DNA of 64,000 bases. It comes from Pirellulales bacterium. GTDB taxonomy: Bacteria; Planctomycetota; Planctomycetia; Pirellulales; JACPPG01. A program made the translations under genes and the position numbers. Shown one piece after another: positions 1 through 9,056 of this stretch. The notes under the pieces were generated by a model. It did not search any database. It was not told the DNA's origin and was given only the letters and a program-made list of their open reading frames with translations. Location of the stretch: positions 1 through 64,000 of the forward strand of contig DASXEJ010000122.1 of the NCBI GenBank assembly GCA_036490175.1, given 5' to 3'. Position 1 is the first letter of the stretch. Each line of letters opens with the position of its first letter.

Positions 1-80
1 CGGATTCAGCACTTTTTTTATCACCTTTTGCGTTCTATAAACTGGCGACATGAGCGAAGCAACAAAACGCCGCCGCCTGC

Positions 81-86
81 TACAAT
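81..86 (+). promoter_or_regulatory. Possible -10 element upstream of first ORF
   Basis: A TACAAT hexamer lies 6 bases before the ATG of the first ORF. I see no convincing -35 box, and the short distance would make the transcript almost leaderless. Weak evidence. Confidence 0.2.
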
Positions 87-92
87 GCTGGA

Positions 93-443
93 ATGAGCGA
101 AGCAATGGAGAAAGATGCGGTTGTCGATGCTCTGTTTTCGCATGTCTTCCGCGACGGTGCAGCCGACGATGAGTTAATTTATCACGGCCGGTTTCCGCCG
201 AATTGGACGACCAAGTATCGTGAGCTGCTCGCAACCGCTTCCGATCACTGGGTAAATGAGCCGCTTTGGCCGCGAAAGCTGGTGGCATCAATCCACTTCG
301 CGTCGTGGTATTTGAACTCTCGCTATGACGTTTGGCTTAAATCCGATAGGTCACAAAGTCAACGATGCGAACAAACTGAACGGGAGCTAGCATCGCTCCG
401 GTCGCCGAGCGAGATTTTTCTAATGCACGGCTCAACCCCATGA
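93..443 (+). CDS. Hypothetical protein (116 aa)
   Basis: This 116-residue ORF is not a family I recognise. It has no signal peptide or membrane segment, is rich in Trp and other aromatics in its middle (around residues 35-80), and has a charged C-terminal third. No clear Shine-Dalgarno sequence precedes the ATG. A 13-base copy of its first codons also occurs at 50-62, so the start region looks duplicated. It sits beside a recombinase-like gene in a gene-poor stretch, which would fit accessory DNA. It could be a small accessory protein or a decayed fragment. Confidence 0.45.
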   Translation: MSEAMEKDAVVDALFSHVFRDGAADDELIYHGRFPPNWTTKYRELLATASDHWVNEPLWPRKLVASIHFASWYLNSRYDVWLKSDRSQSQRCEQTERELASLRSPSEIFLMHGSTP

Positions 444-775
444 CTTTCAGCGACTTCACCTAGCTAGGCTCCCTTAACTTAGTGCCAATCACTGCTAGGA
501 CACTACCCAACAGTGGGCCGACAAGAAATGAGACAACTGGCGTACATCGACACGTCGGACAGTAGGTGTGGTGGCGGTGTCCATTTGTGGGCGAGTATGT
601 ACTGAAAGTTGCCCTGTTGCTGAATGGGTATGTTTGTCCTCGTACGCGTGCTTTCGCCATTAACCCTTTTAGTACCCGGTTGTGCTGTATCGCAGTAATG
701 CGTACGTGCCGTATTTTCCAGGCCGAAACGCATGGCAATGTCCCGTGATCTGCAAACCAAAACCGTACAGCAAAA
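444..775. other. Gene-free spacer
   Basis: No convincing gene. Short ORFs exist on both strands but overlap one another, lack ribosome-binding sites and have no family character. No tRNA, strong hairpin or repeat was seen. Confidence 0.5.
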
Positions 776-1639
776 TCACTCGTCCAATTCCCAGCCTTGC
801 AACGTCGAGTGAGGTACGTCGATTGCCTCCGCGATAGCTCGAAACGACATTCCTTGGGCACGTAGCTCTTGAGCTTTTGGCAACAGCGTTGCCTTGCGAG
901 TCTTCTTTCGCATAGGTCTACCGCCGACATTGCCAGTGGCGTGCATATTCAGTCGAGTGAAAAAGCGGCGTTCCTTGCTTTCCGATCGATCTGGTCTGAA
1001 CCACGTTGCAGGCACCACGGATCCAATACGATCAAGAAACGCTTCGTACTCTGCGTCAGTCGGTAGCTTGAAATTGCCGCGAGTCATCGATCCGCGACCA
1101 CGAATAAATCGGCTCCGTACAGGCGTCAGCAACGGCTGTGCAATGTCTGCGGCGAATTCAGCCGCCTTGTTCAACACTGGTCGATCTACGCAGCTCATAT
1201 CGTGGCCAAGCTCCTGACCTGCAAAAACTCCCGAATGTTTGATTCCTCGATTCCGAAGTATTCTGAGCATCCAATCAACAAGTCGATTCAAGCTCCCGTT
1301 CTCAAGTTGCTGTTTTGTCGACACACGTGCATAAATCACCGGCCGCACATTTTCTTTTGCTTCTAGCAGATCGTGAAAATACGCAATGTGGTTGCTGGCG
1401 GTCCCCGGTGGATCGCTCAGCCCACGTTCTGCTTGTTGCTGCAACACAGCTCTCGCCGTTCGCTCGCGGCGTTTCTTGTCTCGTATCGTTTGCATCACTC
1501 GCCTTCCTTGCTTCGCCGCATTGTTTGCTTGGTTCGTTTGTCCGTTGTCGCCTTGGTTAGTTCGTCGGGCCGTCGTTAAGGCCCCTGGCTGGCCTGCTGT
1601 CGCGTTGCTTACCCCGTTTGCCTGCCCCGATGGCCCCAA
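776..1639 (-). CDS. Serine recombinase/resolvase-like protein
   Basis: The middle of this ORF (from about residue 100) carries VIYARVSTKQQ, the N-terminal motif of serine recombinases with the catalytic Ser, and a later PVRSRFIRG stretch resembling the conserved Arg region of the resolvase fold. The C-terminus (KAQELRAQGMSFRAIAEAI...STLQGWE) is a resolvase-type helix-turn-helix. The first 90 or so residues are low-complexity Asn/Gln/Ala and basic, so the true start may be an internal Met near residue 49. Catalysis would be DNA strand exchange via a phosphoserine. The gene is alone, with no partner transposase or visible att site, so it may be a remnant of an integrated element. Confidence 0.6.
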   Translation of the reverse strand: MGPSGQANGVSNATAGQPGALTTARRTNQGDNGQTNQANNAAKQGRRVMQTIRDKKRRERTARAVLQQQAERGLSDPPGTASNHIAYFHDLLEAKENVRPVIYARVSTKQQLENGSLNRLVDWMLRILRNRGIKHSGVFAGQELGHDMSCVDRPVLNKAAEFAADIAQPLLTPVRSRFIRGRGSMTRGNFKLPTDAEYEAFLDRIGSVVPATWFRPDRSESKERRFFTRLNMHATGNVGGRPMRKKTRKATLLPKAQELRAQGMSFRAIAEAIDVPHSTLQGWELDE

Positions 1640-1731
1640 GGCCCTGGCGGGCCGTATAGGCGATGGCTGGCGGTCGTACGTTGCGATACCATTTCGTGAC
1701 CCTTCATTCGTTCGTGTTGTGAGGTTTGGTT

Positions 1732-2649
1732 GTGGCGATACTCGGTGCCCATATGTCGATGGCTGGCGGCTACCACAAAGCAGTGGTGCGAGCTAACGCC
1801 GTTGGCTGCGATTGCGTGCAAATCTTCTTGGCTCCCCCGCGTCAATTCCTAGTAGGGCAAAGAGTCGCCCAATCTGGGCGGTTGTTGACGAAGAACAACA
1901 ATCAGTGGCGCGCCAAGCCGATCACGGACGATGACGTCACGCGCTTTCGCACGGCGCTCGTTGAGCTGAAGATCAAGCATCCGATCGCGCATGATTCGTA
2001 TTTGATCAATCTGGCCAGCCCCGACGACGTGCTGTGGCAAAAATCGATCGAGGCGTTTATCGAAGAGTTGCGCCGCGCCGAGCTGCTCGGCATTCCCTAT
2101 GTGGTGACGCATCCTGGCGCGTCGACCACTTCGGACGAAGCGACCGGCTTGCGCCGCATTATTCAAGCCCTGGACGAAGTCCATGCCCAGACGCCAGGCA
2201 TCACATCGCAATGCCTGCTAGAGAACACGGCCGGCCAGGGTTCTTGCTTGGGATGGAAATTCGAGCACCTGGGAACGATCATCGCGGGCGTCAAAGCCCC
2301 CGATCGATTGGGGGTCTGCATCGACACTTGTCACACCTTCGCCGCCGGCTACCCGCTGGGCACCAAGACGGAGTATCAAGCCACGATGTCGGCTTTGGAC
2401 AAACATGTCGGGCTAAAACGAGTAAAGGCCTTTCATCTCAACGACAGCAAGAAGGAGCTTGGCTCGCGCGTCGATCGGCACGCCCACATCGGCGAGGGGT
2501 TTCTGGGGATCGAGCCGTTTCGGCTGCTGCTCAACGACAGTCGCTTTCGCAGGATTCCCATGTACCTGGAAACCCCGAAGGGGTTGGTCAACGGCGAGGA
2601 GTTAGACGCGATCAATCTGACTCGCCTGCGGGGGTTGATCGCGCGATAG
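1732..2649 (+). CDS. nfo: Endonuclease IV (AP endonuclease) with in-frame insert
   Basis: Apurinic/apyrimidinic endonuclease of base-excision repair with a TIM-barrel fold and trinuclear zinc site. The metal ligands of the family are present: H87, H127 (VTHPGA), E164 (LLENTAG), D198 and H201 (IDTCHTF), H235 (FHLNDSK), D248 and H250, E280 (ETPKG). I chose the GTG at 1732, giving MAILGAHMSMAGGY; a GAGG lies 7 bases before it. A TTG at 1726 is the alternative. Residues 33-52, between VQIF and TKNNNQW, are an extra segment of about 20 residues absent from the usual family pattern. It is followed by aceE after a long spacer, so it is probably transcribed alone. Confidence 0.95.
   Translation: MAILGAHMSMAGGYHKAVVRANAVGCDCVQIFLAPPRQFLVGQRVAQSGRLLTKNNNQWRAKPITDDDVTRFRTALVELKIKHPIAHDSYLINLASPDDVLWQKSIEAFIEELRRAELLGIPYVVTHPGASTTSDEATGLRRIIQALDEVHAQTPGITSQCLLENTAGQGSCLGWKFEHLGTIIAGVKAPDRLGVCIDTCHTFAAGYPLGTKTEYQATMSALDKHVGLKRVKAFHLNDSKKELGSRVDRHAHIGEGFLGIEPFRLLLNDSRFRRIPMYLETPKGLVNGEELDAINLTRLRGLIAR
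1828..1887 (+). repeat. 60-bp in-frame insert within nfo
   Basis: The reading frame goes from VQIF to TKNNNQW through a 20-residue segment that endonuclease IV proteins normally lack. The segment holds a short inverted repeat, GGGC...GCCC. It may be a small palindromic element that landed in frame; no second copy was noticed in this window. Confidence 0.45.
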
Positions 2650-3033
2650 CAGGCGTTGCCGAGCGGGGGCTTGTGCGCCCTGGGGGCACTCGATAAATAA
2701 GAGGCGTCGTGCACTTGGCCCGTTGCTCGCCCCCCGCTGGACCGGTCCTGCGTGGATCGGTGGGCTTTACTGGAGGGCAAACTCGCCGGATAATAGGTCC
2801 GGATCGCCCCGCCGCAACGCCTTCGAGCAGAAGGAGCTTTTGCCGGTCAGCATGCGTCGCCGTGCCCGCGTGAGGGCCACTCATCGCCGCCCCAACATCC
2901 GTCCCACCCCCCCCGGCAGCGACCGATCCGACGGTTGTCGCCTCAGGGCAGGACCGAACGAATGATGGCCTAAGATTTTAGGAACAAATAGCGGACGCCG
3001 GCCGCAACCGGCGGTCCTAGGAAGGTCGGGTCC
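2650..3033. other. Intergenic region before aceE
   Basis: No supported gene. A hairpin with a 9-bp stem and one bulge (2993-3001 with 3008-3017) sits just upstream of the aceE ribosome-binding site AGGAAGG. It could affect aceE translation or mRNA ends. A small inverted repeat CCTAA...TTAGG lies at 2969-2982. No riboswitch consensus was recognised. Confidence 0.5.
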
Positions 3034-5700
3034 ATGGCACAGGCAGAGATCGTTAATTCTCATGGCGGCGACACAGACCCGGCCGAAACGGCCGAGTGGC
3101 TCGAGTCGCTCAAATACGTCTTGGAGACCAAGGGACCGGAGCGCGTTCGCTACCTCCTTTCGGTGCTCGACGAGACGGCTTACCGGCAAGGGGTCGAGCT
3201 TCCATTTTCGCTCAATACCCCCTACGTCAACACCATCCCGCCCGATCGCCAGCCCGTTTATCCGGGCAATCGCGAGATCGAACGCCGGATCAAGAGCTTC
3301 ATCCGCTGGAACGCCATGGCGATGGTGGTACGCGCCAATCGCGACCATCCAGGCATCGGCGGCCATATTTCCACCTATGCCTCGGCCGCGACGCTGTACG
3401 AAGTCGCGCTGAACCACTTTTTCCGCGCCACGGATCAGATTTATTTCCAAGGTCACGCCTCGCCGGGCATCTACGCCCGCGCGTTCCTCGAAGGTCGATT
3501 GAGCGAGGATCAGCTAGCGCACTTCCGTCAAGAATTGCCTGCCGGCGGCGGTCTGTCGAGCTACCCACACCCCTGGCTGATGCCCAGCTTCTGGCAGTTT
3601 CCGACCGTGTCGATGGGCTTGGGCCCGATCATGGGCATCTACCAGGCGCGCTTCAACAAGTATCTGATGGATCGCGGCATCAAGGACACCAGCGACTCGC
3701 GCGTGTGGTGCTTCCTGGGCGATGGCGAATGCGACGAGCCGGAATCGCTCGGCGCGATCACGCTGGCCTCGCGCGAGCGGCTCGACAATCTGTGCTTTGT
3801 CATCAATTGCAATCTGCAACGTCTCGACGGACCGGTTCGTGGCAATGGCAAGATGATCCAAGAGTTGGAAGGCGCCTTCCGCGGGGCCGGCTGGAACGTG
3901 ATCAAGGTCATCTGGGGCGATGACTGGGATCCGCTCTTGGCGCGCGATGAATCGGGCTTGCTCGTGCAGCGAATGGGCGAGGTCGTCGACGGCGAGTTCC
4001 AGAAATACGTCGTCAGCCCCGGCAGCTACATTCGCGAGCACTTCTTCGGCAAATATCCCGAATTGGAAGAGATGGTCAGCCATCTTTCCGACGAGAAGCT
4101 GAAGCGGTTGCGTCGCGGCGGCCACGATCCCGAAAAGGTTTACGCGGCCTATAAGGCGGCGATCGAGACCAAGGGGAAGCCGACCGTCATTCTGGCGAAG
4201 ACGATCAAGGGGTACGGTTTGGGCGAAGCCGGCGAAGGCCGCAACGTCACTCACCAGCAAAAGAAGCTCAACGAAGTCGAGCTGCGCGAGTTCCGCACGC
4301 GCTTTGGCATCCCCATCTCGGACGAAGACGTGGCCCAGGCGCCGTTTTATCGGCCCCCAGAGGACAGCCCCGAAATTCAATATCTGCGCGAGCGGCGCAA
4401 GGCGCTGGGAGGTTCGCTTCCGGCCCGCAGCACCGTGCAGCCGCGCCTGAACATTCCTCGCAAGGACGAGTTCCCGGAATCGTTCGAGTCCAGCGGCGAC
4501 CGCGAAGTGTCGACCACTATGGCCTTCGTGCGTATGTTCGGCCGCTTGTTGCGGCACAAGGACATCGGCAAGAACATCGTGCCAATCGTTCCCGATGAAT
4601 CGCGCACGTTCGGCATGGAATCGTTGTTCCGGCAATGCGGCATCTACGCCCACACCGGCCAGCTGTACGAGCCGGTCGATTCCGAGACGGTGCTCTATTA
4701 TCGCGAAGCCAAGGACGGGCAAATTCTGGAAGAAGGGATCACCGAGGCGGGCTCGATGTCGTCGTTCGTGGCGGCGGGCACCGCTTACAGCACGCACGGA
4801 ATCAGCATGATTCCGTTTTTCATCTTTTACTCGATGTTCGGCTTCCAGCGGATTGGCGATTTGATCTGGGCCGCCGCCGACCAGCGGGCCAAAGGCTTCA
4901 TGATGGGAGGCACCGCCGGCCGCACGACGCTCAACGGCGAAGGTCTGCAGCACCAGGACGGCCACACGCACCTGTTTGCCATGGCCTATCCAACGGTCCG
5001 CGCCTACGACCCGGCCTACGCCTACGAGACGGCGTACATCGTGCTCGAAGGCATGCGCGTGATGTACGAAGAGTGCCAGGATGCGATGTACTACATCACG
5101 ATCAGCAACGAAAACTACCTGATGCCCAACATGCCAGCCGGCTGCGAAGAGGGCATCCTGCGTGGCATGTACAAGGTCTCGAGCAAGGACGTCGGCACAG
5201 ATAAGCCGCACGTGCAGTTGTTCGGTAGCGGAGCTATCCTCCGCGAGGCGCTGCGGGCGCAGCAAATCCTGGCGGAACGCTACGAAGTTTCCAGCACCGC
5301 CTGGAGCGTCACCAGCTACAAGCAATTGCGCATCGAAGCTCAAGAGGCGCGTCGCTGGAACATGCTCCACCCGACCGAGACCCCGCGACGCAGCTATCTG
5401 GAAAACGTGATCGCCGGCGAAGAAGGGCCGTTCATCGCCACCTCGGACTACGTCCGCGCGGTATCCGAGCAGATCGATCCGTGGTTGCCCGGCGGCTTGT
5501 TTGCACTGGGCACCGATGGCCTCGGTCGCAGCGCCGATCGCGAGGCGTTGCGTCGTCACTTCGAGATCGATGCGGAACTGGTCACCGTGGCCGCGCTGTA
5601 TCAACTTGCCGAGCGCGGAAAAGTCGACAAGTCGCTAGTGGCACAAGCCGTTCGCGACCTGGGAGTCGACCCTGAAAAGGTCGATCCCTGGACCGCCTAG
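3034..5700 (+). CDS. aceE: Pyruvate dehydrogenase E1 component (homodimeric)
   Basis: Thiamine-diphosphate-dependent E1 that decarboxylates pyruvate and acetylates the lipoyl group of E2. At 888 residues it matches the single-chain, homodimeric AceE type rather than the alpha/beta heterotetramer. The ThDP and magnesium-binding motif GDGECDEPES begins at residue 229 and the matching NCN near residue 260. The transketolase-like middle and C-terminal domains run without interruption to the end. The ATG is preceded by AGGAAGG. aceF follows after 92 bases in the same direction, so the two are very probably cotranscribed. No dihydrolipoamide dehydrogenase gene lies in the window. Confidence 0.97.
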   Translation: MAQAEIVNSHGGDTDPAETAEWLESLKYVLETKGPERVRYLLSVLDETAYRQGVELPFSLNTPYVNTIPPDRQPVYPGNREIERRIKSFIRWNAMAMVVRANRDHPGIGGHISTYASAATLYEVALNHFFRATDQIYFQGHASPGIYARAFLEGRLSEDQLAHFRQELPAGGGLSSYPHPWLMPSFWQFPTVSMGLGPIMGIYQARFNKYLMDRGIKDTSDSRVWCFLGDGECDEPESLGAITLASRERLDNLCFVINCNLQRLDGPVRGNGKMIQELEGAFRGAGWNVIKVIWGDDWDPLLARDESGLLVQRMGEVVDGEFQKYVVSPGSYIREHFFGKYPELEEMVSHLSDEKLKRLRRGGHDPEKVYAAYKAAIETKGKPTVILAKTIKGYGLGEAGEGRNVTHQQKKLNEVELREFRTRFGIPISDEDVAQAPFYRPPEDSPEIQYLRERRKALGGSLPARSTVQPRLNIPRKDEFPESFESSGDREVSTTMAFVRMFGRLLRHKDIGKNIVPIVPDESRTFGMESLFRQCGIYAHTGQLYEPVDSETVLYYREAKDGQILEEGITEAGSMSSFVAAGTAYSTHGISMIPFFIFYSMFGFQRIGDLIWAAADQRAKGFMMGGTAGRTTLNGEGLQHQDGHTHLFAMAYPTVRAYDPAYAYETAYIVLEGMRVMYEECQDAMYYITISNENYLMPNMPAGCEEGILRGMYKVSSKDVGTDKPHVQLFGSGAILREALRAQQILAERYEVSSTAWSVTSYKQLRIEAQEARRWNMLHPTETPRRSYLENVIAGEEGPFIATSDYVRAVSEQIDPWLPGGLFALGTDGLGRSADREALRRHFEIDAELVTVAALYQLAERGKVDKSLVAQAVRDLGVDPEKVDPWTA

Positions 5701-5792
5701 CCCGCCCGTTGCGTCGTTGCCTATTATCTGCCGGCTGATACCGTATCGTGGGCGCGTTCGCCACGAAAACCGAGACGAGGAATCGAACACCG

Positions 5793-7196
5793 ATGGCCAT
5801 CGAGTTCAAGCTGCCCGACCTGGGCGAAAACGTAGAGTCGGGCGACGTGTTGAATATTCTGGTACACGAAGGGGACACGATCCAGGCCAACCAGAACGTC
5901 ATCGAATTGGAGACGGATAAGGCGACGGTCGAGATTCCCTGCCCGCACGCCGGTCGTGTTTCCAAGGTACACGTTCAGCCGGGTCAGAGCGTACCTATTG
6001 GCACGTTGTTGCTATCGATCGAAGCCGCGGCGCCTGCCGGCAACGAAGTGGCTGCCCCCGCGCAGCCCAAGCCTGCCGCGCCTGAAAAAGCCGCTGCGCC
6101 TGCCAAAGCTGCTGCCCCCGCAGCCAAAGCCGCGCCGGCAAAACCAGCTGCCGCCGCCGCGCCGGCCGACGATGAAGATGACGCTGACGACGACACGCCA
6201 CCCGCCCGCGCTGCCGAGGTCGACGGACATCGCAACGGCGGAGCACCGGCGCCCGCTGCGACTCCCCGCGAACCGGTCGAAGCTGGATCGGTCGCCGCAC
6301 CGGCTGGCCCTTCGACGCGCCGGCTGGCGCGCGAGCTGGGCGTTGATTTGCGCCGCGTGACCGGCACTGGTCCTGGCGGACGCATTACGCGCGAGGACAT
6401 CGTCTCGGCCGTGCGTCACTCGTCGACCGTGCTGAAGTCAACGCCGGTCCGCCAGAACATGCCCCCCGGCGGTGTCGAAGATCAAGACTTATACGGCTGC
6501 ATCCGCAAGCAGCCGTTGACGAAGATTCGCAAGACGATCGCGGCCAACATGGCCCGTTCGCATTCGACGATTCCGCACGTCACAAACTTCGACGATGCCG
6601 ACATCACGGAACTGGAGCGGATTCGCAAGGGAAGCATGGCCGATTACGTCGGCTCGGACCTGAAGCTGACCATGATGGCCTTTGTGATGAAGGCCGTCGC
6701 GCAGGCGCTCAAGCTGCATCCCACGCTGAATGCGTCGCTCGACCTGGAGAATAACCAGGTCATCTACAAGGAGTATGTCAACCTGGGTGTGGCCGTCGAT
6801 ACCGAGCGCGGCCTGGTCGTGCCGGTGGTGCGCGACGCGGACCAATTGACCATTCCACAAATCGCGCAAGCTCTGTCCGACGTGGCCAATAAGGGACGTA
6901 GCGGCCAGTTTGCCGTCGACGACCTGCGCGGCGGCACGTTCACGATCAGCAACATGGGCGCGGTCGGCGGCACGTATTCGACGCCGATCATCAATTACCC
7001 CGAAGTGGCCGTGCTGCTGATTGGCCGGTCAAGACAAATGCCGATCGTTATCAACGACGCCATGCAGATTCGGTTGATGATGCCGCTGAGCCTGTCGTAC
7101 GATCACCGCCTGGTCGATGGTGCGGTGGCCGCGCGGTTCCTCAACGAAGTGAAGAACTACCTGCAAGTCCCTGGCAGGCTGCTGTTGGCCCCCTGA
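5793..7196 (+). CDS. aceF: Dihydrolipoamide acetyltransferase (PDH E2)
   Basis: Core subunit of the pyruvate dehydrogenase complex; it transfers acetyl from lipoamide to CoA. One N-terminal lipoyl domain has the lipoylation Lys at 43 in ETDKATVE. A long Ala/Pro/Lys linker with an acidic patch follows (about 85-170). The peripheral-subunit-binding domain lies near 173-210 (PSTRRLARELGV), and the catalytic domain ends with the HRLVDG motif at 438-443 (His438, Asp442). I chose the ATG at 5793 because MAIEFKLPDLGE is the usual start; the frame is open 15 codons further upstream. It lies directly behind aceE, consistent with a PDH operon lacking E3. Confidence 0.96.
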   Translation: MAIEFKLPDLGENVESGDVLNILVHEGDTIQANQNVIELETDKATVEIPCPHAGRVSKVHVQPGQSVPIGTLLLSIEAAAPAGNEVAAPAQPKPAAPEKAAAPAKAAAPAAKAAPAKPAAAAAPADDEDDADDDTPPARAAEVDGHRNGGAPAPAATPREPVEAGSVAAPAGPSTRRLARELGVDLRRVTGTGPGGRITREDIVSAVRHSSTVLKSTPVRQNMPPGGVEDQDLYGCIRKQPLTKIRKTIAANMARSHSTIPHVTNFDDADITELERIRKGSMADYVGSDLKLTMMAFVMKAVAQALKLHPTLNASLDLENNQVIYKEYVNLGVAVDTERGLVVPVVRDADQLTIPQIAQALSDVANKGRSGQFAVDDLRGGTFTISNMGAVGGTYSTPIINYPEVAVLLIGRSRQMPIVINDAMQIRLMMPLSLSYDHRLVDGAVAARFLNEVKNYLQVPGRLLLAP

Positions 7197-7367
7197 CGGT
7201 GCCGCCCAGCCATGTCCGCATGGTTTGCCCGCAACCCTGCTGCGTCGGGCGCGACTTGCACAAGCTCGTCGGCGGATGTATATCGAGTCCGACGACATCG
7301 CGCATCCGTGTAAACTTCTGCACGGGCCGTACGATCGCCCAACCTACCGCATCCGCGAGGAGCATCC

Positions 7368-8153
7368 ATGGGCCCGCTGATTTTCACCCTGATCGCTTGC
7401 AGCATCGGCGCTGCGCCTGGAGAAGACGTGACGGCAAAATTCGAGGAGCACACGTTCAAGTTCACAGGGGGCGAGTACCAAGACGAGGCTTTTCGCTACC
7501 GCTTGCTCAAGCCAGAGCACGTCGAGCCCGGCAAGAAGTACCCGCTGGTCCTTTTCTTGCACGGAGCTGGCGAGCGGGGCGACGACAATGTCTCACAGCT
7601 TCAATATCTGCCCGAGCTGATGGCCACTGCCGAATTCCGCAAGAGGTTTCCCTGTTTCCTCATCGCACCACAATGCCGCAAGGATAAATTGTGGGTTACG
7701 CGCGGCAAGGACAAGGTAGGTGTGGGGGAACAGATGCAAGTAGCCGAGGGAATCCTGCAACATGTGGAAAAGGATAATCCGATCGAGCTCAACCGTGTTT
7801 ATCTAACCGGTTTGTCGATGGGCGGGTTTGGCAGTTGGAATCTGGCGGCGCGCCATCCCGATTGGTTCGCCGCCGTGGTTCCGATCTGTGGTGGCGGCGA
7901 TCCTTCGATGGCAAAGGTGCTGGCCGACGTCCCGATCTGGGCCTTCCATGGCGCCGACGACAAGGTCGTGCAGCCTGGGCTCAGCCGCAGCATGATCGAT
8001 GCGATTCGTGACGCGGGGGGCAAGCCAAAATATACCGAGCTCGAGGGCGTTGGCCACAACAGTTGGACGCCGGCCTACGAAGATCGCGACGGCGTTCTGC
8101 CGTGGATGTTCTCGAAGGTAAACGACCGGCCCAAGGCCGACGCCGCGCAATAG
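7368..8153 (+). CDS. Exported alpha/beta-hydrolase (esterase, prolyl-oligopeptidase-like)
   Basis: A 261-residue hydrolase with an N-terminal secretory leader (hydrophobic to about residue 17, then Ala-Ala). The fold is marked by LFLHGAGERG (oxyanion side), the nucleophile elbow GLSMGGFG, the acid in HGADDKVV and the catalytic His in GVGHNSW. It belongs to the carboxylesterase/dienelactone-hydrolase-like group common in planctomycete secretomes; the substrate cannot be read from sequence. The ATG has GAGGAG just upstream. It converges on the HEAT-like gene, with only 17 bases between the two stops. Confidence 0.85.
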   Translation: MGPLIFTLIACSIGAAPGEDVTAKFEEHTFKFTGGEYQDEAFRYRLLKPEHVEPGKKYPLVLFLHGAGERGDDNVSQLQYLPELMATAEFRKRFPCFLIAPQCRKDKLWVTRGKDKVGVGEQMQVAEGILQHVEKDNPIELNRVYLTGLSMGGFGSWNLAARHPDWFAAVVPICGGGDPSMAKVLADVPIWAFHGADDKVVQPGLSRSMIDAIRDAGGKPKYTELEGVGHNSWTPAYEDRDGVLPWMFSKVNDRPKADAAQ

Positions 8154-8170
8154 TTGCCAACAGCCTGCGC

Positions 8171-8935
8171 TTAGCCCAAGTGCTCGAGCGCCGTCTTGGC
8201 AGCCTTCTTCTGCGCTTCGTCAGCGCCGTCGGACGCTAACGCCTGATAGATGCCGCGTGCCGCGTCCTTCTGTCCCGCTTTGGCCAGGGTGCCGGCTAAG
8301 CGAAGTCGTGCAACGTCGGTTCGTTTGCTGGCCCGCGGGTTTGCGGGGCCGAGCTCTTTGCCGATTTGCACGATCACGGCGTCACCTGCCGGATCGACTT
8401 GCTGTGCGAGTGCTTCGGCGGCCGCCAGGCGTACATCGGTGCTGCTGTCGCCGGCAGCTTGTTTGATCGCGGCCAAGGCGCCGGCGTCGCTGCGCCGCGA
8501 CAGGGCATTCACGACACCCACGCGAAACTCGACACCGACAAGTTTTTGCGATGCCTCGGCCAGGGCGGCCCCCGCGGCCGGAGTGGGAATGCGGGTCAAG
8601 GCGAACCGAGCCATCTCGCGGACGTCGAAGTCGGCCAGCGTTTGCACGAGCGCCGGCACTTCGGCGTCGCCAGCGACCTCGGCCAGAGACCGGCAGATCT
8701 CGTTGCGTGCAGCGGCCGTATAACGGGGCAACGGCTCTTTCTTTTCCTTGTCGTCCTTGGCTTCGGCCTTGGCGACCAGGCAGCCGGCCAATTCGGCCGC
8801 GAATGCGGTCCGCTCGGCCTCTTTGCCAGGTGCGGCGGCCGCGGTTGCTTTGACTGCGAGTGCTCGGCGAGCCTGGAACGCTTTGGTTTGATCCGCTGAT
8901 CCCAACTGTTCGCAGATTTGTGCGATCGTGTCCAT
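8171..8935 (-). CDS. HEAT-like repeat protein
   Basis: A 254-residue, Ala-rich, all-helical protein without signal peptide or membrane segment. Helical pairs such as AEVPALVQTLADFDVREMARFAL and ADSSTDVRLAAAEAL-type segments match the HEAT/PBS-lyase repeat style, so it is likely a protein-interaction scaffold. A charged Lys/Glu loop (near residues 57-68) interrupts the repeats. It follows the Gfo/Idh/MocA oxidoreductase gene on the same strand after 121 bases, so the two may be cotranscribed. Planctomycete oxidoreductases are often next to such repeat proteins; a specific role is unknown. Confidence 0.7.
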   Translation of the reverse strand: MDTIAQICEQLGSADQTKAFQARRALAVKATAAAAPGKEAERTAFAAELAGCLVAKAEAKDDKEKKEPLPRYTAAARNEICRSLAEVAGDAEVPALVQTLADFDVREMARFALTRIPTPAAGAALAEASQKLVGVEFRVGVVNALSRRSDAGALAAIKQAAGDSSTDVRLAAAEALAQQVDPAGDAVIVQIGKELGPANPRASKRTDVARLRLAGTLAKAGQKDAARGIYQALASDGADEAQKKAAKTALEHLG

Positions 8936-9056
8936 GTCTTGGTCCTCGATTTCGGCCGATCGTTCGTTTCTGAGGATCGGCCGCCTGTTATTGATGGCGT
9001 GTTTGCGGTGATGTCTCGATATTGGTAACGGCCGCTGTGGGCCGTTTGCTCGCTAC

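Noticed and set aside
460-930. 156-residue minus-strand ORF beside the recombinase-like gene
   Set aside because: Overlaps the better-supported recombinase frame and has no motif or ribosome-binding site.
3514-5604. Long minus-strand ORF of 696 residues opposite aceE
   Set aside because: It mirrors the third-position bias of aceE, and its composition (His/Arg/Ala-rich, no motif) is that of an antisense shadow.
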